Origin: Salinicola peritrichatus
Lineage (GTDB): Bacteria > Pseudomonadota > Gammaproteobacteria > Pseudomonadales > Halomonadaceae
Length of the DNA stretch: 64,000 nucleotides
Direction: 5' to 3'
Assembly (NCBI RefSeq): GCF_003206715.1
Contig: NZ_PZJU01000006.1
Coordinates: forward strand, 124,001 to 188,000
The position numbers and the translations under genes are program-made. Each line of letters begins with the position of its first letter. Position 1 is the first letter of the stretch. The notes below the pieces were generated by a model, which saw only the letters and a program-made list of their open reading frames with translations, made no database searches and was not told the DNA's origin. Positions 39,284 through 47,655 of the stretch are shown here, piece by piece.

Positions 39284-40990
39284 CTAAGGTAATTTCGATT
39301 GGCTAGCAATCATAGATAAAGTTGTGTCGTGATCAATCTGAGCTAAGAACTGCTTGGCCTCCTTTTGAAAGGCTGCTAATGCTTGTCCAGATAGCTGCTT
39401 GCCTTCCGGCAATTTGACGCGCATGGCGTCGACTTGATTATTGTTAACCATTAATTCGTAATGAAGATGAGGTCCCGTGCTACGGCCTGTGTTTCCGGAT
39501 AGTGCAATCTTCTGGCCTATGGAAACGCGCTCGCCCTCAGATACCAAGCGTTTGGATAGGTGCATATAGCGAGTCTTGTAGCCGTTGTCATGGCGGATCA
39601 CAACGTAGTTTCCAGCCCCATTTGCTTGATAGGCTGATTTGACAACACGTCCATTCGCTGGAGATTGAATTGAAGTACCAGTGATTACTGCAAAGTCAGT
39701 GCCTCGGTGCGGGCTAACTCGGCCAGTGATTGGGTGCTTCCTCTGCAAGTTAAAGGGCGAGCTTATTCTGTAGTTGCCTTTAAATGGCTTGCGGTTAAAT
39801 GCTGGGGAAAGACTGTAGCCTTCAGGGGTGTAAAAATTGTCATCAGTAGGATTTCTAACGACAGCTAGGTCTATTTTATTGCCTTTGTAGTGAGCGGCAA
39901 GGATACGCGAATCAGCAGCCTGACCCTCAATCACATCGGTTTCTACTAGAACTTGGAACTGGTCCCCTCGCCGGGCAGCGCGGCGAAAATTTATCTTTTT
40001 TGAAAGAAGGTTGCTCAGTTCCGATACTTCTGAGTAGGATAGGCCAGTGGCGCTGGCTGACTGCGCAAAACTGCCATTGACTGTTCCTGCAAACAATCGC
40101 TCCGTTTTCTGAGCCGTTTTTTCAAAACGAGTAACCTCAAAGCTCTTGCTGTCGTGGCCGCGTTCAATCAGGAGGCCGGAACGTGTGTCTTCCATGATTC
40201 GCAGTGCTAATAATTCACCGGTTTCATTAATCTTAAAGTCAAAGCTATCACCGACACGCCAGCGAGTGAACGTCCTTTCGTCCGGGATTTCTTCGAGAAG
40301 CTGTATAACTTCACTATAGCCTAGCCCCAGAGCGCGTTCTGCCATGTCCGCGAAGGTATCGCCGGCTTGAATGGTATAAGTTTCCCATGATGGAACGTAC
40401 CTTTCATTGGCTACCAGTTCTTCTTCCAGATCTACTTCTTCATCATTATGTATTAGGTCGACAGATAAACCATCATCGGAAGTGCCGTCAACTTCGCGAT
40501 TGTTGGTTCCAGTTGCCGAGCCGGTAAGTCGAATCGCCATGTGCAGCGCCTGGCTATCCAGTTCGCTAGCGTCTTTAGTACTTTCCGGCTTGGTTGTAGG
40601 AACGCTGGGGTTTAATGGTGTAGCCGCACGAACAACGCTGTCTTGGACAGTTGTTTCAGAAACGCGAGTAGTTTCAACTTCGTCTGTTACCAATAGGAGG
40701 CTTTGCGGCGAGCCTGCCGTGGGCTTGGTAAGTCCGGTGGAAGCCTGAGCGGGGCCCGTATATTTGTAGTTGGTGCTGACTTTAACAGCTGTCATGGTGT
40801 CAGCTTGAGCTTGGAAGCGAGTAGATAACTCAATGCTTGGCGAACTAGCCTCGTTAAGGGGCGCATCATCTCCATTAGAAGCTTTTAACACAGAGAAGAT
40901 TTCCTGCGCTCCTAGTAACGTGACTAGCGTAGCTATAGGTAAAATCAGTAATTTTCGGCTGCGAGGCAGGAAGCGAAGGATTCTTAGCAT
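39284..40990 (-). CDS. M23-family murein endopeptidase (MepM-like) with LysM/OapA-like domain
   Basis: A 568-residue protein. An N-terminal membrane anchor/signal (residues ~13-32) is followed by a Ser/Thr-rich stretch, a LysM-like segment YTIQAGDTFADMAERALGLG near residue 215, and the C-terminal LytM domain with zinc ligands in SPHRGTDFAVITGTSI and TGPHLHYELMV. By homology it cleaves peptidoglycan cross-links during wall growth. Base composition and codon use (frequent TTA, ATA, AGA) are clearly more AT-rich than flanking genes, suggesting transfer. It lies upstream of, and in the same direction as, no obvious operon partner except lnt 138 nt away. Confidence 0.9.
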   Translation of the reverse strand: MLRILRFLPRSRKLLILPIATLVTLLGAQEIFSVLKASNGDDAPLNEASSPSIELSTRFQAQADTMTAVKVSTNYKYTGPAQASTGLTKPTAGSPQSLLLVTDEVETTRVSETTVQDSVVRAATPLNPSVPTTKPESTKDASELDSQALHMAIRLTGSATGTNNREVDGTSDDGLSVDLIHNDEEVDLEEELVANERYVPSWETYTIQAGDTFADMAERALGLGYSEVIQLLEEIPDERTFTRWRVGDSFDFKINETGELLALRIMEDTRSGLLIERGHDSKSFEVTRFEKTAQKTERLFAGTVNGSFAQSASATGLSYSEVSELSNLLSKKINFRRAARRGDQFQVLVETDVIEGQAADSRILAAHYKGNKIDLAVVRNPTDDNFYTPEGYSLSPAFNRKPFKGNYRISSPFNLQRKHPITGRVSPHRGTDFAVITGTSIQSPANGRVVKSAYQANGAGNYVVIRHDNGYKTRYMHLSKRLVSEGERVSIGQKIALSGNTGRSTGPHLHYELMVNNNQVDAMRVKLPEGKQLSGQALAAFQKEAKQFLAQIDHDTTLSMIASQSKLP

Positions 40991-41128
40991 GAGAGCTTAT
41001 GATAGACCAAGTGAAGTGAAATGGCGGCACTTTACCCCAAACAACACGATGTGCCTACCCTACAGGGCAAGCCTCTGCGCATAATGACATTTTGTAGTGG
41101 CTTGCCTAACTGTCGATAACGGTGTCTT

Positions 41129-42589
41129 TTAGCTATTTCGCCTGCGTACCCCGGATATAACCAGCGCTGCTGACAATAGCCAGGTTGGCCAGCTTCCGGT
41201 GCGTGTGAATGGCGTTTCTCCCCGCATGGCCCGGATTTCTCCGTTGAGGGTGGTCATCCTGAATTGAGTCGCGCGATCGATAATGCGACCTTGCGGGTCG
41301 ATGATGGCCGTCACCCCATTGTTCGTTGCCCGCATAACATAGCGACCATTTTCAAGGGCGCGTAGCCGGGCCATTTGCAGATGCTGAAGCGGCCCGATGG
41401 AGTCACCGAACCAGGTGTCGTTGGACACCGTGAGCAACACCTCAGCGTTATCGGCGCGTTGTGCCACTAAGTCCGGGAAAATAATTTCGTAACAGATCGC
41501 CGTGCCGATGCGCAGTCCAGCGGCTCGGATCGGGCCTTGTTCGGAATTGCCTGCCGTGAAGTCTGACATCGGCAGATCAAAGAAAGCGATAATGCCACGT
41601 AGCTGTTTTTCCATCGGGATGTATTCACCGAACGGTACCAGATGCGACTTGCGGTACACATCCGTAACCTCGCCGGCACCGACTACGGCATTGTAATAGC
41701 GGCCCGAGTCGTCGCGCTGCACGATACCGGTGAGTAGTTCGGCTCCTGATGGCAAAGTAGCCTTAACCCGCTCCAACAGCGGCTCGGCTTGACGCTGATA
41801 CATAGGAATCGCCGTTTCCGGCCAGATAACCAGATCTATGTCTTCAGCAATGTTGCGGGTCAATCGGGCATAGGTGCTGACTGCGTTACGCTGCCCCTCG
41901 TTTGTCCATTTGCTTAGCTGGGGTAGATTGCCCTGTAACAGGCTCACTTGTACGGGCTCCTTGCTGGGTATGGTCCACTGAGTAGGAAGCATCAAGGGGA
42001 ACAGCCATAGAGCGGCGATCGTGCCCCCTGCCCACCAGCGTCGACGCAGGAACTCCACCCCCAGCGTGCCCGTCAGGGCGGTAACCAATGTCAACAGCAG
42101 CACCCCGCCAACCGGGGCCAATGGTGCTAAAGGAGAATCGACGTGCGCGCTCCCCAGCAATAGCCAAGGGAAACCGGTGAAAAGGTATGTCCGTAGCACT
42201 TCAATCAACACCCACGCGCCGGCGAAGGAGAGAAAGGCTAGACGCGAGCCAGTAAAGCGCCGATAGAACCAGAAGGGAATGGCATAGAAAAGCGCCAAGG
42301 TGGCGGCAAACAGGGCTGTAAGGAAAACCGATAGCGGCACCCCCGTGTAACCGTACTCATGGATCGACACGTAGACCCATGAGGTTCCCGTGGCGAACAG
42401 CGCGATGCCATAACACCAGCCTCGCAGGGCTGCCTGACCCGGTGTCAGGTCATCCAGGCCTGAGTAAATGAGGCCGACGGCGACCGGCCCCAGCCACCAA
42501 AGCTCGAAGGGAGAGAAGGTTAGCGTCGTTAGAGCCCCTGCGAAGACCGCTAACACGCATCCCATCCAGGGGCGACAGGAAAATCGCAT
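41129..42589 (-). CDS. lnt: Apolipoprotein N-acyltransferase Lnt (island copy)
   Basis: A 486-residue inner-membrane enzyme that adds the third acyl chain to lipoproteins. It has about six N-terminal membrane helices and then a nitrilase-like catalytic domain with the Glu-Lys-Cys triad: VIWPETAIPMY, VYRKSHLVPFGEYIP and GTAICYEIIFPD. The ATG at 42589 has AAGGAG 7 nt upstream. Lnt is normally encoded with ybeX/corC, not with metal exporters, so this is likely a second copy carried by the metal-resistance segment. It is divergent from the P-type ATPase gene. Confidence 0.92.
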   Translation of the reverse strand: MRFSCRPWMGCVLAVFAGALTTLTFSPFELWWLGPVAVGLIYSGLDDLTPGQAALRGWCYGIALFATGTSWVYVSIHEYGYTGVPLSVFLTALFAATLALFYAIPFWFYRRFTGSRLAFLSFAGAWVLIEVLRTYLFTGFPWLLLGSAHVDSPLAPLAPVGGVLLLTLVTALTGTLGVEFLRRRWWAGGTIAALWLFPLMLPTQWTIPSKEPVQVSLLQGNLPQLSKWTNEGQRNAVSTYARLTRNIAEDIDLVIWPETAIPMYQRQAEPLLERVKATLPSGAELLTGIVQRDDSGRYYNAVVGAGEVTDVYRKSHLVPFGEYIPMEKQLRGIIAFFDLPMSDFTAGNSEQGPIRAAGLRIGTAICYEIIFPDLVAQRADNAEVLLTVSNDTWFGDSIGPLQHLQMARLRALENGRYVMRATNNGVTAIIDPQGRIIDRATQFRMTTLNGEIRAMRGETPFTRTGSWPTWLLSAALVISGVRRRNS

Positions 42590-42746
42590 GGGTTGCTCCT
42601 TAACGTGACGGGCCACTTTTATCAAAAACGCCTCGGAAAAACATTATGGCCATTCTCAAAAGTCATGCTTCTATTGGCCGTCGCAGTCGTTCGCAAGTCG
42701 TTTTCTACCCGCCTCGCATGCTTCACTACCAGTAAGACGATGCGGC

Positions 42747-42777
42747 TTGACTCTATAGCCACTAGAAGGTTTAGAGT
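42747..42777 (+). promoter_or_regulatory. MerR-type (CadR/PbrR/ZntR-like) metal-responsive promoter
   Basis: TTGACT (42747-42752), a 19-bp spacer and TAGAGT (42772-42777). The 19-bp spacer and the imperfect dyad CTCTATAG-CC-ACTAGAAGG inside it are hallmarks of promoters untwisted by MerR-family activators; the sequence is close to remembered CadR/PbrR operators. It drives the P-type ATPase gene (ATG 42810). No merR/cadR-like gene is found in the window. Confidence 0.75.
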
Positions 42778-42809
42778 TTAAACACAGAAATTGAACGAGG
42801 TAACTTTTC

Positions 42810-45449
42810 ATGCCAGCTACAAATCCCGAAGTATCCGATAACCCATACCAGTGGACCGTTCAAGGCATGGACTGTCCAAGCTGCGCCGGCAAGATCCGTG
42901 GTGCGGTGGAACGCCTGAAAGGCGTTTCCGACGTTCAGGTTTCGGTGATGAAGGAGACGCTGAGGCTTGGGCTGGACACGCGACAAACCTCGATGGAGCA
43001 AGTCGAGAAGACCGTCAAGCGGCTTGGCTATGGCGTCCAGTTCAAGCCCGCTGCCGCTGGACAGGATAGTGATCCGGACGAGAGCCATTCACACGGCGGC
43101 TGTGACGGTAGCCAGGCTCACGACCACGACCACTGTCACGGACATGACTATGACCATGACCATGACCGCGACGTGACGATGGCGACAGCCGAAGAGGCCG
43201 ATACCGAGGGCACGCTCAGTTGGAAGGTCGGCGGCATGGACTGTGCCAGTTGCGCGGCGAAAATTCGTGGCGGTGTAGAGAACCTGCCGGGAGTCTCCGA
43301 CGTCAAAGTGTCGGTCATGAACGAGACGCTCACGCTGAAGCTCGACGAACAGCAAACCTCGCCGGACAGCGTCGAGAAATCGATCAAGCGGCTCGGTTAC
43401 AGTGTAACGCCGCGCACCGCCATAACCGGTAATGGCTCCAATGGCGCCAGCTCCACAGCTGACGAAGGCGTCGCCGAGGCAGTGTCGGCCTCACCGAAAC
43501 GCTGGTTTCTGCATGGCAAGGGCCGGCTGGTGGTCATGACCGGGGCTGTCCTGCTGGCCGCCGTGGCGGTGCGCCTGGTGGCCTCGGAGTCTCTGGCTTA
43601 TTGGGGCTTCATCCTGGCGTGTCTGGTCGGGCTGGTTCCCGTAGCGAAACGTGCTTTTTCCGCTGCACGAGCGGGCATGCCATTCACGATAGAAATGCTG
43701 ATGACCATCGCTGCCGGTGGCGCGCTGATCATCGGTGCCGCCGAGGAGGCGGCGCTGGTGGTCTTCCTGTTCGCCGTCGGCGAAGTGCTTGAAGGGGTGG
43801 CCGCGGATCGTGCCCGCTCGAGTATTCGCGCGCTGGGTGATCTAGTGCCCAAGAGCGCGCTGGTCGAAGACGCACAGAGGGCGACTCGCAAGGTCAATGC
43901 CGCGAATCTGAAGATTGGTCAGATCGTCGTCGCGCGACCCGGCGACCGGATTCCTGCCGATGGGCAGATCGTTGAAGGAACGTCTTCTATCGATGAATCG
44001 CCGGTGACCGGTGAATCGGTGCCCAAGAGCAAGACCCTCGACGAGTCGGTCTTCGCCGGGTCCATCAATAATGATGCCGTGCTGCGTATTCGCGTCACCA
44101 AGGCGCCCGAAGACAATGCTATCGCGCGGATCATCCGCTTGGTGGAAGAAGCACAGGAAGCCCGTGCGCCCACCGAGCGTTTCATTGATCGCTTCAGCCG
44201 TGTCTATATGCCCGCTGTGGTCGGTACCGCGCTACTCGTTGCGATCATTCCTCCGCTACTTTTCGGCGGCGCTTGGGGTGAATGGACTTATCGAGCCCTG
44301 GCGCTGCTGTTGATTGGCTGCCCGTGTGCGCTGGTAATTTCGGTACCGGCTTCGATCGCCTCGTCGCTGTCTACCGGGGCACGCCGCGGGCTATTGTTGA
44401 AGGGGGGCGCGGTGATCGAGTCCACCGCCAAGGCTAGCCTCGTGACCTTCGACAAGACCGGCACCCTGACCGCCGGGAAACCAGTCGTTACCGACGTGCA
44501 AGCGGCTGCCGATGACCACGATGAGGCTGATGTCGTTGCCTTAGCCGCCAGTGTCGAGGCCGGCTCCAGCCACCCGCTCGCCGAGGCGGTGTTGAATCAT
44601 GCCGAATCGCGTCATATCGCGTTTTCTCAAGGGTCGGACGCACGCGTCATCGCCGGCCATGGTGTCGAGGCAAGCGTGGACGGTCATCGTAGCTATGTCG
44701 GTTCGCCACGCTACGCTGAAGACCAGGGCGTACTGACAGAGGCTCTGAAGACGCGGATCGCTGCGCTGGAGGAGCAGGGCAAGACGGCCGTCGTGGTGTT
44801 TAGGGACGGCGCGATCGTCGGACTGATTGCCATGCGTGACGAGCCGCGCACGGACGCCATCGACGGCATCAAGGATCTCCAGGCACTGGGCATCCGCTCG
44901 GTGATGCTGACCGGTGACAACCCCCGTACCGCGAAAGCGATTGCCGATCCGCTGGGCATCGAGTTCCAGGCAGGCTTGCTGCCTGACGACAAGGTCACGG
45001 CAATCAAGGGAATGGTCGCCAAGGACCGGGTGATCATGGTGGGCGACGGGATCAACGACGCGCCTGCACTCGCCACCGCCGACGTCGGCGTGGCCATGGG
45101 CTCGGGCACCGATGTCGCCCTGGAAACGGCCGATGGCGCCTTGCTGCGTAATCGCGTGACCGACATAGCGACTATGATTCGTCTGGCTCGCGCCACCATG
45201 AACAATATTCGCCAGAACATCACCATCGCGCTGGGCCTGAAGGCGGTATTCCTGTTGACGACCATGTTTGGTCTGACCGGGTTGTGGGTGGCTATCATGG
45301 CTGATACCGGCGCCACCGTACTAGTGACGCTGAATGCGCTGCGTCTGTTACGGTTCGAGAATCGACAGGGCCCGACACGCGGCGGTGGAGCCTCCGTCAA
45401 TGTGCCGCCGGAAAGCTCGGGCCAGGCCGCTTCGCCGGCGAGTGCTTGA
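42810..45449 (+). CDS. Zn/Cd/Pb-exporting P1B-type ATPase (ZntA/CadA-like)
   Basis: An 879-residue P1B-type ATPase with two N-terminal heavy-metal-associated domains (GMDCPSCAGK near residue 19 and GMDCASCAAK near 143), separated by a His/Asp-rich linker (HDHDHCHGHDYDHDHD). It has the membrane metal site CPC in IGCPCALVISVP, phosphatase motif TGES, phosphorylation motif DKTGTLT, SHPLAEA, and hinge GDGINDAPAL. The motifs fit group P1B-2, which pumps Zn2+, Cd2+ and Pb2+ out of the cytoplasm. It lies behind a MerR-type promoter and is larger than E. coli ZntA because of the second metal-binding domain and linker. Confidence 0.94.
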   Translation: MPATNPEVSDNPYQWTVQGMDCPSCAGKIRGAVERLKGVSDVQVSVMKETLRLGLDTRQTSMEQVEKTVKRLGYGVQFKPAAAGQDSDPDESHSHGGCDGSQAHDHDHCHGHDYDHDHDRDVTMATAEEADTEGTLSWKVGGMDCASCAAKIRGGVENLPGVSDVKVSVMNETLTLKLDEQQTSPDSVEKSIKRLGYSVTPRTAITGNGSNGASSTADEGVAEAVSASPKRWFLHGKGRLVVMTGAVLLAAVAVRLVASESLAYWGFILACLVGLVPVAKRAFSAARAGMPFTIEMLMTIAAGGALIIGAAEEAALVVFLFAVGEVLEGVAADRARSSIRALGDLVPKSALVEDAQRATRKVNAANLKIGQIVVARPGDRIPADGQIVEGTSSIDESPVTGESVPKSKTLDESVFAGSINNDAVLRIRVTKAPEDNAIARIIRLVEEAQEARAPTERFIDRFSRVYMPAVVGTALLVAIIPPLLFGGAWGEWTYRALALLLIGCPCALVISVPASIASSLSTGARRGLLLKGGAVIESTAKASLVTFDKTGTLTAGKPVVTDVQAAADDHDEADVVALAASVEAGSSHPLAEAVLNHAESRHIAFSQGSDARVIAGHGVEASVDGHRSYVGSPRYAEDQGVLTEALKTRIAALEEQGKTAVVVFRDGAIVGLIAMRDEPRTDAIDGIKDLQALGIRSVMLTGDNPRTAKAIADPLGIEFQAGLLPDDKVTAIKGMVAKDRVIMVGDGINDAPALATADVGVAMGSGTDVALETADGALLRNRVTDIATMIRLARATMNNIRQNITIALGLKAVFLLTTMFGLTGLWVAIMADTGATVLVTLNALRLLRFENRQGPTRGGGASVNVPPESSGQAASPASA

Positions 45450-45490
45450 AGGCGAGTGCTAGAGCTAGACATCGACCAGGGAAGGTGATC

Positions 45491-45607
45491 ATGGATAGCA
45501 TTTGGATGGTGTTCGGCCTGGCATTGCTTCCCGCGTTGGGAAACTTCGGTGGCGGGCTGGTTGCGGAGGTCTCGCGGACGCGTGGCATGTCGCATACACA
45601 GAAATAA
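45491..45607 (+). pseudogene. Truncated N-terminus of a ZIP-family metal transporter
   Basis: A 38-codon open frame, MDSIWMVFGLALLPALGNFG, then GGLVAEVSRTRGMSHTQK and a stop. The first ~30 residues form one membrane helix and resemble the start of ZIP-family transporters (GNFGGGLxAE). The remaining six or seven helices are gone. A GGAAGGTG box precedes the ATG. It lies 41 nt after the P-type ATPase gene, so it is probably the relic of a metal-uptake/efflux partner in the same operon. Confidence 0.55.
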
Positions 45608-45970
45608 CGGATTATTGACATTGAGGACGACGGCGTGGGTATGGAAGCGTCCGCATTGTCGCAACTTGGTCAGCAAGAGAAACGCCTCAATGAAAGCAGC
45701 ACGGTTCATGCTGTCCTATTGGCAGAACGCCGAGAGTCACATGGTCATCGTAGCGAGAATGGATTCATAAACACTTCCAGCCAGGCATAGAGCCCATGAC
45801 ATCTCCACACCCCCGATCTTGGCGTGGATATGCCGCTGGTCTCGTCAACCGAAAGGTGTCCGCACGACGGCAGGAGCGGTTCAGAAGCAGGCAAGCCCCC
45901 TAGGGGGCTTGCTATTCTTTATTGACGCTGTTACATGCAGCCTAGACGGGGCTCTGCTGCCTGTGGTCTC
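45608..45970. other. Intergenic remnant region before the CDF gene
   Basis: A 363-bp region with no intact gene. An open stretch at about 45610-45790 contains IIDIEDDGVGMEAS, superficially like a kinase G1 box, but the rest matches nothing I recognise. It probably represents deletion-junction DNA between the ZIP stub and the CDF exporter gene. A strong terminator lies at 45891-45912. Confidence 0.35.
45891..45912. terminator. Palindromic terminator between the ATPase and CDF genes
   Basis: GCAAGCCCCC-TA-GGGGGCTTGC is a perfect 22-bp palindrome followed by TATTCTTTATT on the plus strand. It would terminate rightward transcription from the ATPase/ZIP unit and possibly leftward transcription of the CDF gene, which ends at 45971. 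Confidence 0.8.
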
Positions 45971-46876
45971 CTAATTCACATCACCAGCCCCGCAATCAGG
46001 ATCGGCATCACAAACGTGACGGATAGCGGCATCCTCGGGTTGTAAGGTGGTGTGCTCAATACCGAAGCGCCCCCGCAATATCGTTTGCAACTGCGGCAGT
46101 ATCTCTTCCCATCGTCCCATCGCTTCCACATCAATATGCGCCGCTAGAGCTTGACTGTTTGATGATAGGCTCCAGATATGCATGTCATGGATAGCAAAAA
46201 CGCCGTCGACCCGGACAAGGGCGCAGCCGACTTCATGTGCATCGATTCCTTCTGGCACGCCTTCCATCAACACTTGCGTCACCTCACGCAGTAGTCGAAC
46301 GGCGGATACCAGAATCAATAGGCTGACGAAAAGAGACAGGATCGGGTCCGCAATGGGCGGCCCGCCCAGATAAATGACCGCCCCGGCAACCAGCGCAGCG
46401 ACCGAGCCCAGCAAGTCTCCCATTACGTGCAGGAGCGCTCCGCGAACGTTTATAGTCTGCTCTCCACGCATCAGCGCCCAAGCCACTGCGATATTCACCA
46501 GCAAACCGAGCCCGCCGATCGCCAAAACCATGCCACCGGCAACAGCGGGGGTGTCTGCCATGCGGCGGATCGCTTCATAGGCGATAAATACAATCACTCC
46601 GAACATAAACAGCACGTTAAACAGGGCTCCGAGAATTTCGGCGCGCTTGAGTCCAAAGGAATGCTGACGCGATGCCGGCTTCTTGGCCAGCCAAGCGGCG
46701 AAGGCACCAATCCCTAACGACAATGAATCGGTAAGCATGTGGCCTGCGTCCGATAACAGGGCAAGCGAATCAGCTATCAGGCCGCCGAATACTTCGACAG
46801 CTGCAAAACCTGTAGTGAAGACCAGTGCAAACAACAAGGTCTTGCCGCCACTATGGCTATGATTGTGGTCTGACAT
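45971..46876 (-). CDS. czcD: Cation diffusion facilitator (CzcD/ZitB-like) metal exporter
   Basis: A 301-residue CDF antiporter with six membrane helices. The His-rich N-terminus is MSDHNHSHSGGK. Metal-site motifs are LLSDAGHMLTDSLSLG in TM2 and HVMGDLLGSVAALVAG in TM5. A C-terminal cytoplasmic domain contains VFAIHDMHIWSLSS. It exports Zn2+ (often also Cd2+/Co2+) from the cytoplasm against protons. GAAGGAGG precedes ATG 46876. It is encoded toward the ATPase gene within the metal-resistance segment. Confidence 0.92.
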   Translation of the reverse strand: MSDHNHSHSGGKTLLFALVFTTGFAAVEVFGGLIADSLALLSDAGHMLTDSLSLGIGAFAAWLAKKPASRQHSFGLKRAEILGALFNVLFMFGVIVFIAYEAIRRMADTPAVAGGMVLAIGGLGLLVNIAVAWALMRGEQTINVRGALLHVMGDLLGSVAALVAGAVIYLGGPPIADPILSLFVSLLILVSAVRLLREVTQVLMEGVPEGIDAHEVGCALVRVDGVFAIHDMHIWSLSSNSQALAAHIDVEAMGRWEEILPQLQTILRGRFGIEHTTLQPEDAAIRHVCDADPDCGAGDVN

Positions 46877-47189
46877 TGATGCCTCCTTCGTATATTGGCC
46901 ATCGAGATTCCCCGCGAGCCGCTCTCACTCTCTATCAGGCCATTGGGTCGATATGTTTTTCCGCGCTAATGAAAGGCAGTTTGCACCTGCCACATTACGA
47001 TTGGATATATTCACAAAGGAAGCCGTGGCTCGCCACGGCTGTCGTCCCGTAGCAGAAGTCATCCTAGTCGCTGGTGATCGTCGTACCGGCGCCAGTGCCT
47101 TTGAGCCTTTTCTTCGAGCGGGTGGTGGTGGTCTTGCTTTTTTACTCTCATTCATTTTGAGTCTTCCGTGTGCCAGGCTTTTATCTGCC
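46877..47189. other. Gene-free stretch upstream of czcD
   Basis: A 313-bp region. It contains the czcD leader and an open frame on the plus strand (46863-47219) with no recognisable protein family. A CCGTGG-CTCG-CCACGG mini-hairpin lies near 47025. I see no MerR-type promoter here, unlike in front of the ATPase gene. It is probably rearranged island DNA. Confidence 0.35.
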
Positions 47190-47351
47190 TTACTTGAGGT
47201 AGGACTTAATGACCTGTAGTACCGCGTCCAAGTCTTGTTGCCGCTGCGCCAGTTCGGGCTCCCTGACGACGTGATCAGTCAGGTGCCCCTCCATGACGGC
47301 GGCCATCAACCCATTCACCGCCCCGCGAATCGCGGCGATCTGTTGCAGCAC
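47190..47351 (-). pseudogene. 3' half of an FrmR/RcnR/DmeR-family metal-sensing repressor gene
   Basis: Reading leftward from 47351, 53 residues match the C-terminal part of the FrmR/RcnR family: [27 protein letters not shown], and the ending [13 protein letters not shown]. Directly upstream in the same frame is a TGA (47352-47354). The N-terminal helix with the metal-binding His/Cys is not found in any frame beyond a few residues, so the gene is truncated or frameshifted. The family represses Ni/Co exporters or formaldehyde-detoxification genes. Next to a CDF gene it recalls dmeR-dmeF pairs. Confidence 0.65.
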
Positions 47352-47427
47352 TCATCGGCACGCTTTTGTGATCGATAGCCATCACACGAAATGGCCATCG
47401 TGAAATAACGAAGAGGCACAAGGAACG

Positions 47428-47635
47428 TCATGCATGCATGTAGGGGCGCTGCTGGTTGTAGCGCAGCATCAGGTAGAAGCCGATATCCCGTAAAGCCTAA
47501 CGCACCGATAAGTAACCGGTCGCGGACATCCATTCGCTCTTGTAGCTTCGAAATAACCGCTCCATGGACAAATTGGCCCCGCTTGGAGCGGCGGCTTCTC
47601 ACATTGTGGGCGGACTTAAACCAGGGGGAAGGTCA
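47428..47635 (-). pseudogene. Decayed IS3-family transposase fragment with an IS-end-like sequence
   Basis: On the minus strand, 47574 to 47428 reads MERLFRSYKSEWMSATGYLS, then VR-stop-ALRDIGFYLM and LRYNQQRPYMHA. This is the C-terminal order of IS3-group OrfB transposases (MERFFRSLKSEW...DIGxYLMxYYNxxRPH), with one internal stop. Just upstream on that strand, TGACCTTCCCCCTGG (47635-47621) resembles an IS3-group end. The DDE core is missing, so this is an internally deleted relic. It marks the right edge of the metal-resistance segment, directly before cyoE. Confidence 0.65.
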
Positions 47636-47655
47636 ATCCGTCAATCTCGATCCGA

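Noticed and set aside
45610-45790. Open stretch with IIDIEDDGVGM, like a histidine-kinase G1 box
   Set aside because: Only one short motif fits, with no N, F or G2 boxes and no start. Probably chance.
46863-47219. 118-codon open frame upstream of czcD
   Set aside because: No family resemblance, no ribosome-binding site, and it runs over the frmR-like relic on the other strand.
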